The notes under the pieces are model-generated. The model worked only from the letters and a program-made list of their open reading frames with translations. It ran no database searches and was not told where the DNA came from. Made by a program: the position numbers and the translations under genes. A DNA stretch of 41,874 nucleotides from DAOTTI01 sp034437795 (GTDB taxonomy: Bacteria > Chloroflexota > UBA11872 > UBA12225), in contig DAOTTI010000057.1 in assembly GCA_034437795.1 (NCBI GenBank), positions 1 to 41,874 of the forward strand, read 5' to 3'. Below, piece after piece: positions 8,750-16,223 of this stretch. Numbering within the stretch: position 1 is the stretch's first letter; the number at the start of each line of letters is the position of its first letter.

Positions 8750-9567
8750 TGATGTCGGCTACCCACAGGTTGTTCGGTCCCCCGATCTGCGCAGGCGCAA
8801 AGCTGCGCTCGACGCGATCCGGCGCGGGCGTCGCCTGCCGATCGCGGGAGGTCGTGCGGGGCCGCCGACCACGCCGGTGGCAGCCCACCAGACCGGTCTG
8901 GCGCATCAGGTGCATTACCCGCTTGCGCGCGCAGCGCACCCGGTGCGTCCCGTTGGGATCGACCTGCTCGGCGTGAATGCGCCGGCTACCGTAGGTCCCG
9001 CAACTGCGTTCGGGGATCTGGGGAATGCGCTGGAGCAGCTCGCCGTCCGCCCGCGCGCGGGCGAATGCAAGCGCCCGGGGAGCTGGTCGTTTCCAAGCGG
9101 TCGCCGTCCACCCGCGCGGGCGAATGGCGCCCCACCCCGCTCGGGCTAGCGGGCGCGCCAAGCGTAGTAGCCTGGCCGCGAGACACCGACCACACGACAC
9201 GAGAGCGCCACCAGGTGGTCCCTCTCCACCGTGGCGACGAACCGGACACAGGTCCCCGGGTCGCGCTCTCTTTGGCGAAAGAAGCGGTGGCCTTCTTGCG
9301 GATCTCGCGCTCCTCCTTTAACGACCGGTTCTCCCGCCGCAGTTGCGCCAGTTCTTCCTGCTCACTTGGGCTCAGCCCCTCCCGCTGGCCAGCGTCGACG
9401 TCGGCCTGGCGGACCCAGAACCGCAACGGCTCATAATGGATGCCGAGTTGGCGCGCCACCTGCGACAGCGACTGCCCGCTCAGGCGCACCAATGCCACCG
9501 CCTCCGAACGAAATGCCGGCGGGCACGGCGGCTGGGCCTTCTTCGTCTGCTTCAATTCCATGTCCAT
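8750..9567 (-). mobile_element. IS3-family insertion sequence remnant (orfA plus truncated orfB)
   Basis: OrfA starts near 9567 and reads AFRSEAVALVRLSGQSLSQV, then ARQLGIHYEPLRFWVRQADV and a leucine-zipper stretch ending EIRKKATASFAKES, a standard IS3 orfA helix-turn-helix protein. OrfB follows in shifted frames: RSCGTYGSRRIHAE, then RVMHLMRQTGLVG and GPNNLWVADITYAR. It ends there, at the first catalytic Asp (the D of ADITY), so the rest of the DDE domain is gone. A 27-bp duplication (9040-9067 and 9101-9126) disrupts the region before the GTYGSRRIHAE block. No inverted terminal repeats could be identified. Confidence 0.78.
9040..9126 (+). repeat. Pair of ~27-bp direct repeats, 61 bp apart
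   Basis: TCGCCGTCCGCCCGCGCGCG at 9040 and TCGCCGTCCACCCGCGCGGG at 9101, both ending GGGCGAATG. The second copy is 2 bases shorter. They lie within the IS3 orfB remnant. Confidence 0.65.
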
Positions 9568-9629
9568 GGGTTCGTGAACGTCGTTCCTGGGGCTCCTCGT
9601 CCCGAAGTCCAACCCGTCCACGAAACCGG

Positions 9630-9875
9630 GTCAATTCCACTACATCGGTCTCGTCTACCGACTCAAGGAGCCGTTCTCAGATAGTCGCTGCGCGTGCTGC
9701 GCCGCCCAGCTCTTCCTCGATTCCGGCGACGGGGTCGTGTTCATGGGGGAGTACGGCCCTTGGTACTCGCCGCAGCGGTAGGCCTTCCACCTGAGCCATG
9801 GGGCCGCGCGACGATTGCTTGAGGGGGTACTCAAGACGTACCAGGATCTCGAGGGGCAGGCGCCTCACGAAGTCA
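9630..9875 (+). pseudogene. Fragment of a prokaryotic Argonaute PIWI domain
   Basis: The plus strand reads QFHYIGLVYRLKEPFSDSRC, ACCAAQLFLDSGDGVVFMGE, YGPWYSPQR, an in-frame TAG at 9778-9780, then AFHLSHGAARRLLEGVLKTY and QDLEGQAPHEV. The series IGLVYR, CCAAQ-x-FL-x-SGDGVVF, GPWYSP and FHL...AARRLLE...Y is that of the PIWI domain of long prokaryotic Argonautes. Only about 80 codons survive, between the IS3 and IS630 remnants, with no start and an internal stop. The identification rests on motif order, not on a search. Confidence 0.65.
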
Positions 9876-9879
9876 GATC

Positions 9880-10095
9880 CGGATCCGCGGGTGCGGCGGC
9901 GGGCGCAGGCGCGGTTTATGCTGGCGCAGGGCGAGCCGGTGCTGGCGGTGGCGCAGGCGGTTGGGCGCGCCATGGTGCTTCCCGTCCAACTGCGGCCGGA
10001 CGCGGCCCAGCGGGCCGGCGGGAAGCGGCGCTGCTCGAGGGCGCGCGCTGGAGGATCGGGGCGTGTGGCACGCGGGCGCTGCCTGTCACGGGTGG
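9880..10095 (+). mobile_element. IS630-family transposase N-terminal fragment
   Basis: Starts DPDPRVRRRAQARFMLAQGE, then PVLAVAQAVG, the helix-turn-helix start of IS630-type transposases. It continues in another frame as GREAALLEGARWRIGACGTR and ALPVTGG, matching the linker before the DDE domain. The DDE domain is absent: the fragment stops at the 3' end of the PIN toxin gene. It follows directly on the Argonaute fragment. Confidence 0.5.
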
Positions 10096-10550
10096 TCCTC
10101 CGGATTGAGCGTGGGCAGCCCCGCCCAATTCGCGGCGTCCAGCAGCGCCCGGTCAGCCGTGATGAAGCTCCCCGTGGCGACGCCACGCCGGCGGGCACGG
10201 GCGAATGCCAACCGGGCCGATGCGACGTGCAACGCGTCCAGCGTCCGCAGGCGTACGGCGGGCGGCGCCGTGAGCAGCAGCGTCGCGGCCTGCTGGGCAA
10301 TCGCCTGGTTTGGTTCGACCACCACGAACGTTCGGAGGTCCCGCAGGAAGGCCTGGAAGAGCGCATCACGCTGCTGGGCGCTCAGCGCGCCGTCGCGCGA
10401 GCGGCGGGCGAGGGCAGACGCCAGTTCGGGAATGGCGATGAGCGAGACCGCAGCGGGCTCCTGCTGGCAGAGGCGCACTACCCACGCTGAGCCTCGTTCC
10501 GGCAGGTACCGCTTGGCCAGGGCGCTGGTGTCGAGGTAGGCCAGAGCCAC
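10086..10550 (-). CDS. vapC: PIN-domain toxin (VapC type)
   Basis: 154 residues, full length for a PIN toxin, a Mg-dependent RNase. The acidic residues are in place: Asp in AYLDTSALAKRY (residue 7), Glu in IPELASALARRS, Asp in RTLDALHVASARLA, and Asp in SFITADRALLDAA near the C-terminus. The start ATG at 10550 lies 12 bases after the antitoxin stop, so the two genes are co-transcribed. Both genes look intact although they sit among IS fragments, as expected of an addictive module. Confidence 0.85.
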   Translation of the reverse strand: MALAYLDTSALAKRYLPERGSAWVVRLCQQEPAAVSLIAIPELASALARRSRDGALSAQQRDALFQAFLRDLRTFVVVEPNQAIAQQAATLLLTAPPAVRLRTLDALHVASARLAFARARRRGVATGSFITADRALLDAANWAGLPTLNPEDHP

Positions 10551-10562
10551 GAGCAGGCGCCC

Positions 10563-10907
10563 TTAGCAGCGGTCTTCGCGATCCGCGCTGATCGTGGCCG
10601 ACAGCGGCGGAATGAGCGCAGGCATCGATTGCCTGAGGGTGTCGGTGTCCGGCAGGCCTTCGCTCGGGCGCAGGTACGGTGGTACATGCTGCAGATCCAG
10701 CTCGACCGCCAGGTCGCCCAGGGCGCGCCGGACGTGCTGCACCTGCTCCAGGAGCGAGCCTTCCGCCCGGTCCGCCACCTCGCCCCGCGCCAGGGCCTGG
10801 CTGAGCGCGGCGACGATCAGTTGGTTCAACGACGCTCCGGTGCGCTCCGAAGTGGAACGCAAACGTCGGTGCAGATCTTCCGGCAGGCGGAGGGTCACTC
10901 GGGCCAT
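10563..10907 (-). CDS. Ribbon-helix-helix antitoxin of the PIN toxin
   Basis: 114 residues beginning MARVTLRLPEDLHRRLRSTS followed by ERTGASLNQLIVAALSQAL, a ribbon-helix-helix (Arc/MetJ-type) DNA-binding domain. The C-terminal half (residues ~55-114, Leu- and Pro-rich) should wrap the toxin. AAGGGAGG precedes the ATG closely. A 13-bp palindrome overlapping a likely -10 box lies about 30 bases upstream, fitting autorepression by the antitoxin. Confidence 0.8.
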   Translation of the reverse strand: MARVTLRLPEDLHRRLRSTSERTGASLNQLIVAALSQALARGEVADRAEGSLLEQVQHVRRALGDLAVELDLQHVPPYLRPSEGLPDTDTLRQSMPALIPPLSATISADREDRC

Positions 10908-10934
10908 GGCAGCCTCCCTTGCTCACGCGACACC

Positions 10935-10952
10935 ATAGTGTCACTATTGTAC
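10935..10952 (-). promoter_or_regulatory. Toxin-antitoxin promoter with 13-bp palindromic operator
   Basis: ATAGTGTCACTAT (10935-10947) is a perfect palindrome around one base. On the minus strand it is entered from TACAAT, a good -10 hexamer, in TACAATAGTGACACTATGG. A repressor bound here would block the promoter. The -35 region is weak. Confidence 0.55.
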
Positions 10953-11067
10953 CAGACGAGATGAGGTGGTTGGTCGCTTGAAAGAAACGGGTGTACTTGT
11001 TTGCCGCGTTCGGCGAGAGGGCAGCCAAGCAAGGACGGCTCGACAAGCGGTGTGCACTAGCGACGTG

Positions 11068-11478
11068 ATGACCGTAGACGCCCGACGGCCCAGCGACGAC
11101 GACCTGGTCACCGAAAACGCCACCCTGAGACGACGCGTGGCCGAACGGGAACAGCGGGTCGCCGCGCTCGAAGTCGCGCTGCAGACGGCGCTGGACCAGC
11201 TCGACGCGGCGCGACGGGCTGGGACATGGCAGGCGACGCCGTTCTCCAAGGGGCCCCCCAAGGAGAACCCACAGCGCCCGGGCCCCAAAGCAGGGCATCC
11301 CGCGGCCCATCGCCAGCAGCCGGAGCGGGTCGACCGAACCTTGGCGGGCACGCTCGCTCACACCACCTGCCCTCCGTGTGAGCGGCACCTGATCGAACTG
11401 CTGGTGGGCCTCACGCGTCGCAGACGTGGCTCTCAATGGCACCCTGGCCGCGAGATCCGTTCGGGAGGCCGCTCCTGA
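11068..11478 (+). mobile_element. IS66-family transposase N-terminal fragment
   Basis: From the ATG at 11068 a coiled coil (NATLRRRVAEREQRVAALEV) is followed by TPFSKGPPKENPQRPGPKAG, then HPAAHRQQPERVDRTLAGTL and CPPCERHL. This is the leucine-zipper and zinc-finger N-terminus of IS66 (TnpC-type) transposases. Homology stops near 11420, so the whole DDE domain is missing, and the remaining frame to 11478 is unrelated. Confidence 0.7.
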
Positions 11479-11505
11479 CCGCGGCAGCGCTGGCTGTGAC
11501 TTGGC

Positions 11506-12000
11506 TCAAGAGCTGGCGCGGGGCGGGAGGATCTGGATGCTGTGCTTCTGAGCGGCGGCCAGGAGCTTCTGCACGTCCGGCGCCGCTGGCGGCGGCAGGG
11601 TCGGAGCGGCGGCCGGCTCGCCGACCTCAGCCGCGAACTGCTCGAAGCCGGCGGGCGAGGTGAGCTGGAGGGCCCTCACCGGGCTGCCTCCCTCCACAGT
11701 GAAGGTGTGGGGAATCCCGCGCGGCAGGAAGGCAAAGGCGCCCGGCCCGATGGTCCAGGTCTGGTCGCCGCACTCGATCCGCAGCGCTCCCTCGATGATG
11801 TAGAACGCCTCGTCCTCATCATGGTGGATATGCCTCGGCGGGGTGAAGCCACTCGGCGCCTGGAACTCGATGAGCGTGTAGGCGGAGCGGGTGGTGGCGT
11901 CGCCTGCCTTGACGGTCATGATGGTGCCAAGGAACCAGGTGGCGTCTCCCTCGCCGGAGTGCAGGACGAATGAACGCTGAAGTCCAGATAGTCCGGTCAC
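11506..12000 (-). CDS. Cupin-domain protein
   Basis: 164 residues from a GTG start at 12000; GGAGGTG lies 5 bases before it and the frame further upstream is not protein-like. Cupin motif 1 is PPRHIHHDEDEAFYIIEG (His-His...Glu), with GAFAFLPRGIPHTFTVEG as motif 2 with its His, so the metal site is complete. The C-terminal tail (AAAPTLPPPAAPDV) is Pro/Ala-rich. Single-domain cupins of this type are often annotated as quercetin-dioxygenase-like, but the substrate is not predictable. It is divergent from the LuxR-type regulator at 12206 and shares its upstream region. Confidence 0.8.
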   Translation of the reverse strand: MTGLSGLQRSFVLHSGEGDATWFLGTIMTVKAGDATTRSAYTLIEFQAPSGFTPPRHIHHDEDEAFYIIEGALRIECGDQTWTIGPGAFAFLPRGIPHTFTVEGGSPVRALQLTSPAGFEQFAAEVGEPAAAPTLPPPAAPDVQKLLAAAQKHSIQILPPRASS

Positions 12001-12122
12001 GTTACACCTCCACGAGACGATGCGATGGTCGTGCTGCTCTTCCACAGCGCTGGGCTTGCCCGGGACTGGGCCGCCGGGCCTGACCAGGCCAGTATCGGCG
12101 AGATCGTCGCTTGCCGGGAATC

Positions 12123-12198
12123 CCCCGAGTTCGGGGTTCCAGGCAGGCAATTTCCCCTAACTTGGGGGGTTGCCCGGGCCAGGAGCGCCATCTATACT
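12123..12198 (+). promoter_or_regulatory. Promoter of the LuxR-type gene with two CCCC-N6-GGGG sites
   Basis: TTGCCC (12170-12175), a 17-base spacer and TATACT (12193-12198) form a near-consensus sigma-70 promoter. Upstream lie two related palindromes, CCCCGAGTTCGGGG (12123-12136) and CCCCTAACTTGGGG (12154-12167). Their centres are 31 bp apart, three helical turns, so they face the same side of the DNA. The nearer one abuts the -35 box. The expected start of transcription falls on or next to the ATG at 12206. Confidence 0.6.
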
Positions 12199-12205
12199 GG
12201 AGTTC

Positions 12206-13369
12206 ATGATGACCGCCGCGCCGCTCGCGACCCCGACCGCTCGCCGCGCGCGGGCGCGGATCCTCGAGCTTGCCCGAAGCGGCCCCGCCGCCGCGGAGTT
12301 CCTGTGCGAGCTGGCGCGCCAGCTCCGGCTGATCGTCCCGTTCACCGCCTCCTTCTGGTCGGCGAGCGATCCCTTCACGCTGCTCGCCACCTCGCCCGCG
12401 CGGGTCGAGAACCTGGACGGCCAGTGCGAGCGCTGGTGGGAGCGGGAGTTCCTGGTTCAGGACTTCAACCTGTTCCGCGATCTGGCACGGGCCGAGCGCC
12501 CGGTCGCGACCCTGTGGCGGGCGACGGATGGGCTGCCGGGGCGGAGCGTGCGCTACCGCGAGTTGCACCGGGAGCTGGGCTGCGCCGACGAGCTGCGCGC
12601 CGTGTTCCGCAGCGGCGGCGCGGTCTGGGGCTTCGCCTCGCTCTGGCGGAAGGACAGCGAGCCTCCTTTCAGTCTCGCCGAGGAGAAGCTGGTCGCGGAC
12701 CTCGCGGCTCCGATCGCCGAGGCGTTCCGGCGCGCGGCGCTGGTGCGGGCGAGCTCGGCTGGCGCGTCGGTCGAGGCGCCGGGGCTCCTCGTGTTCGACC
12801 AGCACGGGCTGCTGGAGTCCTTCAACGACCACGCTGAGCGGTGGCTGGAGCAGCTCCCGCCAACCGTCGGGGGCACGCCGGGTCCCTCGGGCGTATCGCT
12901 CCCGGTCGAGGTCCGCACGGTCGTCGCGCTGGCGCATGCGATCGCCGCCGGCGTCGAGCGGGGCGTCGCCCGTGCCCGCCTGCAGAGCCGGACCGGGCGG
13001 TGGCTGGTCGTTCACGGCTTCCCGCTGCGCGGCCCGCGAGAGGGGGAGAGCCGAACGGCGGTGGTGATCGAGCCCGCCAAGGCTTCGGAGGTCGCACCGA
13101 TCATCGTCGAGGCGTATGACCTCACCGCGCGCGAGAAGCAGATCATCGAGATGATCGCGCGCGGCCTGGCATCAACGGAGATCGCAGAGCGGCTCTGCCT
13201 CTCTCCACATACCGTGCGCGACTACGTGAAGAGCGTCTTCAGGAAGGTGGGTGTCTCCAACCGCGGCGAGCTGGTCGCCCGCATCTTCGCCGAGCACTAT
13301 GCCGACGCGCTGCACGACTCCGTCGCCCGCGCCTACGGCACGGAGTGCGGCAGCCCGTCCCACTTGTGA
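12206..13369 (+). CDS. LuxR-family transcriptional regulator with N-terminal GAF-like region
   Basis: 387 residues. The C-terminus is a canonical LuxR/GerE helix-turn-helix: LTAREKQIIEMIARGLASTE, then IAERLCLSPHTVRDYVKSVF and KVGVSNRGELVARIF. The ~300-residue N-terminal part (FTASFWSASDPFTLLATSP, VWGFASLWRKDSEPPFS, PGLLVFDQHGLLESFNDHAE) resembles GAF- then PAS-like sensor segments, as in many standalone LuxR regulators. The ATG at 12206 (or 12209) is preceded by GGAG and lies about 8 bases after the -10 box, so translation may be nearly leaderless. It may control the divergent cupin gene (inference from shared operators). Confidence 0.82.
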   Translation: MMTAAPLATPTARRARARILELARSGPAAAEFLCELARQLRLIVPFTASFWSASDPFTLLATSPARVENLDGQCERWWEREFLVQDFNLFRDLARAERPVATLWRATDGLPGRSVRYRELHRELGCADELRAVFRSGGAVWGFASLWRKDSEPPFSLAEEKLVADLAAPIAEAFRRAALVRASSAGASVEAPGLLVFDQHGLLESFNDHAERWLEQLPPTVGGTPGPSGVSLPVEVRTVVALAHAIAAGVERGVARARLQSRTGRWLVVHGFPLRGPREGESRTAVVIEPAKASEVAPIIVEAYDLTAREKQIIEMIARGLASTEIAERLCLSPHTVRDYVKSVFRKVGVSNRGELVARIFAEHYADALHDSVARAYGTECGSPSHL

Positions 13370-13672
13370 TCCGGCGCCGCACAGCGATGAGAAGCAGGGC
13401 AACGGTGCCGACGGCGAACAGAGTATTGCCATGCAGGTCGACGGCGGGATCGGCCGGCAGCACGGGCTCCCGCGGCAAGGCGGCCCAAGTATCGGTGAGC
13501 GTCGTGCCCCCGACCTTCGGCCCGGCTCCTGCGGGCGGGCCGAAGAGGGAAGAGGAATTACAACAAGGAAAGCGCTGGCGGCGACCGCCAGCCCGCCGAT
13601 CATGGCCCAGACCCGCCAGGTCCGGGCCATGAACGGCGGCGGCTCACAGACGACGGTGAAGGGAAGCGGCAT
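13239..13672 (-). pseudogene. Possible small membrane protein, frameshifted
   Basis: The minus strand encodes MARTWRVWAMIGGLAVAASA, then FLVVIPLP. After a frame change near 13540 it gives GPKVGGTTLTDTWAALPREP and VDLHGNTLFAVGTVALLLIA followed by VRRR. Two hydrophobic segments, the first after Arg/Trp and the second before a basic tail, are typical of a small two-helix membrane protein. It overlaps the end of the LuxR-type gene on the other strand, so the tail is doubtful. I do not recognise the family. Confidence 0.35.
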
Positions 13673-13689
13673 CGGCGACCTCCGAGTGG

Positions 13690-14157
13690 AGTGCTGTTCT
13701 CGGCTCCAGCTTCGAGATCGCCAGTCACTCCCCAGTCACGTCCGAGTCGCTACGGCGGCACTTCCGCGTCACTTTGCGCGTCGGTCGCAGCAGGGCCGAC
13801 ATGCTCGCCGATCAGCCGCGCAAGTGACGCTACCCTGACCACTTCTCAGTCACCTGGAAGCGCCGGTGTCGCTCGCCGGCGTGGATCGGTCGGGGCGTCG
13901 ACCAAGGAGCCGCGCCGCGACCGCGGCGATCCACGCGCTGCCTAGAGCACCAGGTCCGCACCGCACGCCGAAGCTCAGCCCGGCTCGGGCCGCTGGGCAG
14001 CGCGGCCAAGAGGCAGCGGCCTTACACAGCGACCCAGGTGACGGTGCGCGAGCAAATAGCTGGGAAGCCCCGCTGCTATCAGCGCTTGACGGCGAGCGCT
14101 ATCCCTAACGCGGTACGCTCATGGTGCTCACCGATCTCCTCTCATAGTCCGAGGTGG
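13690..14157. other. Non-coding stretch with an interrupted inverted repeat
   Basis: No convincing gene was found in this ~470-base gap between the LuxR-type gene and the antiporter end. It does hold GCGTCACTTTGCGC at 13766-13779 and its near reverse complement GCGCAAGTGACGC at 13818-13830, 38 bases apart. Several further AGTCAC/GTCAC hexamers lie between 13720 and 13855. The cluster looks like a protein-binding region rather than a terminator. Confidence 0.4.
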
Positions 14158-15867
14158 TCAGCCCGTTGGTTCGCCGCGGGCCACTGCGCCCGCACGCTGA
14201 CGCAGGCCCTGCACGATGCCGAGCGTCTCAGCCGCACTTACCCCAAATCGGTGCAGCGTGTGGCGGGTGATCTCAAGAGCGAGCTCCACCTCGCCTGCCA
14301 CCGCCTCGGAGACCCCGCGCCCGCGCAGGAACCGCATCTCATCCTCGCTGTGCGTGCGCGCGACGATGTCCAGCCGCGGGTGCATGCGCCGCGCGTATTC
14401 GACGATCTGCCGCGTGGCCAGGGCGTCCGGGATTGCCACCACCAGGACCCGCGCGCGGTCAAGGCCGACCCGCTCCAGCAGCACCGGGTTGTCGGCGCTC
14501 CCCAGCAGCGCCCGGACACCCTGCTGGCGGAGGCGGCGGACCACGCGTGGGTTCTGGTCGATCACCACGAACGAGAAGCCCCGCCGCGCCAGCGCCTCGC
14601 CGACGACGCGCCCCACGTCGCCGTATCCGCAGATGACCGCGTGGAGCCGCGGCGCGGTCCCCGGATCGGCGAGGGCTGGATCCTCGGCCAGCGGGGGCGG
14701 GGGGAGCCACCGCTCCAGCCGGCGCGCGGCCGGGCCAGCGATCACCTGCAGCGGGGGTGCGAGGATGATGGTGCCGGCCGCGCCGGCCAGCATCAGGCTG
14801 AAGACGCCGGGCGTCACTGCCCCGCTCTCCTGGCCGACGCGGGCGAGCAGGAAGGAAAACTCTGCGCACTGGGCCAACGCCACGCCTGTGAGCAGCGCCG
14901 TGCGGGCCGAGTAGCGAAACAGGGCAGCGATGGCAGCTACCAGCGCGCCCTTGGCCAGCACCATCAGTGCCAGCGCGAGGAGCACCAGCGGCAGGTTCGC
15001 GGCGACGAACAGCGGGTCCACCAGCATCCCTACCGAGACGAAGAACAGACCCGCCAGCACGTCCCGTAAGGGCACTACCTCGCCCACCACCTGGTGCGAC
15101 AGGTCGGACTCGCCCACCACCAGGCCGGCCACGAAGGCGCCCAGCGCCAGCGAGACGCCGAACAGAGTGGCGGCGAACGCCATGCCGAGCGCCACCGCAG
15201 CCACCGCCAGAATGAATACCTCTCGGTTGCGCGTCGCGGCCACGCGGCCGAAGAAGGCCGGGAAAAGGCGCAGCCCCAGCGGGATCGCCAGCGCGAGGAA
15301 CAGGACGGCCTTGCCGACCGAGATGACGAGGTCCGCCGCCAGCGAAGCGCCGCCGGCCGCCAGGGCGGCGAGCAGCACCACCAGCAGGATCGTGCTGAGA
15401 TCCTGGACGGTGGACCACGCCAGGGCGAGCTTCCCGTGCTCGGCGTCCAGCTCGCCGCGCTCGCCCAGCACCTTGCTCAGGACGGTGCTCGACGAGTTCG
15501 AGACCACGGCCCCGAAGAACAGCGCCTCGACCTGCCCCCAACCCAAGGCGATGCCCACGACGTAGCCCAGCCCGATGGTGAGGAGCACCTGGGCCGACCC
15601 GCCGACGATCGCTACGCGGCCCGTCGCCAGGAGGTCGCGGAACGAGAGCTGAGCACCGATGGCGAAGAGCAGGAAGACGACCCCGATGTCGGCCAGCGCC
15701 TCGACCGCGGCGGGATCGGCCACGAAGCCGGGCGTGAATGGGCCAATCGCGACGCCCGCCACGATGTAGCCGAGGATCGGCGACTGCCGCAGCCGCAGCG
15801 CCAACAACGCACCCGCGAGCGCCGCGACGAGCGCGAACACCAGGTTGACGAGCAGCCCGCCGGTCAT
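14158..15867 (-). CDS. CPA2 cation:proton antiporter with TrkA-N domain (KefB/YbaL type)
   Basis: 569 residues. Residues ~1-385 form the Na+/H+ exchanger domain with about 12 hydrophobic segments. LRQSPILGYIVAGVAIGPFT and DIGVVFLLFAIGAQLSFRDL are the classic N-terminal motifs, and LAWSTVQDLSTILLVVLLAA holds the transport-site region, with Gln-Asp in place of the more usual Glu-Asp. Residues ~410-540 form a TrkA-N Rossmann domain (LHAVICGYGDVGRVVGEALA; FVVIDQNPRVVRRLRQQGV). Likely K+ or Na+ efflux against H+ at the cytoplasmic membrane, with nucleotide control. It is the last gene of a minus-strand operon; its ATG overlaps the stop of the small gene before it (ATGA). Confidence 0.88.
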   Translation of the reverse strand: MTGGLLVNLVFALVAALAGALLALRLRQSPILGYIVAGVAIGPFTPGFVADPAAVEALADIGVVFLLFAIGAQLSFRDLLATGRVAIVGGSAQVLLTIGLGYVVGIALGWGQVEALFFGAVVSNSSSTVLSKVLGERGELDAEHGKLALAWSTVQDLSTILLVVLLAALAAGGASLAADLVISVGKAVLFLALAIPLGLRLFPAFFGRVAATRNREVFILAVAAVALGMAFAATLFGVSLALGAFVAGLVVGESDLSHQVVGEVVPLRDVLAGLFFVSVGMLVDPLFVAANLPLVLLALALMVLAKGALVAAIAALFRYSARTALLTGVALAQCAEFSFLLARVGQESGAVTPGVFSLMLAGAAGTIILAPPLQVIAGPAARRLERWLPPPPLAEDPALADPGTAPRLHAVICGYGDVGRVVGEALARRGFSFVVIDQNPRVVRRLRQQGVRALLGSADNPVLLERVGLDRARVLVVAIPDALATRQIVEYARRMHPRLDIVARTHSEDEMRFLRGRGVSEAVAGEVELALEITRHTLHRFGVSAAETLGIVQGLRQRAGAVARGEPTG

Positions 15868-16223
15868 CGCCTACATCCGGTCGCCGGGCCACGAGCGCCA
15901 GGCAGAGCCCGATCAGCGACGGTTCGTACGGTGCAAGCTGGCGGCGCGGCGGAGGCCATGCGCTGCCTCAGGCCACGTCCAGGGGCCGGTGGCCAGCGTC
16001 GATCAGGACATGCTCGCCCGCACGAGGGGCGGCGTGCTCCACGAGCCACGCCTTCTGAGCGCGCGCCACTCGCGCCGGCGAACTGCAGGGTCGTGGTGGC
16101 CCGGGTAGGGAGATTGATCCCGTGCCGAAGGTCCCCAGGCGGTACAAGCGGGTCGAGCCCCGCCCGCAGTAGAGCCGCGGAGATCGGATGAAAGACCGGG
16201 CGATAGCGGGCGAAATCGATCAC
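15864..16223 (-). CDS. Small hypothetical protein between two antiporters
   Basis: 119 codons from a GTG at 16223 that overlaps the stop of the upstream antiporter (GTGA); its own TGA overlaps the ATG of the next antiporter (ATGA). Coupling at both ends argues for a real gene. The first ~50 residues (VIDFARYRPVFHPISAALLR, then INLPTRATTTLQFAG) look protein-like, but the rest is an Arg/Pro/Ala-rich string. In another frame the same DNA gives KAWLVEHAAPRAGEHVLIDA then GHRPLDVA and a stop at 15968, which reads better, so a frameshift may have replaced the natural C-terminus. No family recognised. Confidence 0.45.
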   Translation of the reverse strand: MIDFARYRPVFHPISAALLRAGLDPLVPPGDLRHGINLPTRATTTLQFAGASGARSEGVARGARRPSCGRACPDRRWPPAPGRGLRQRMASAAPPACTVRTVADRALPGARGPATGCRR

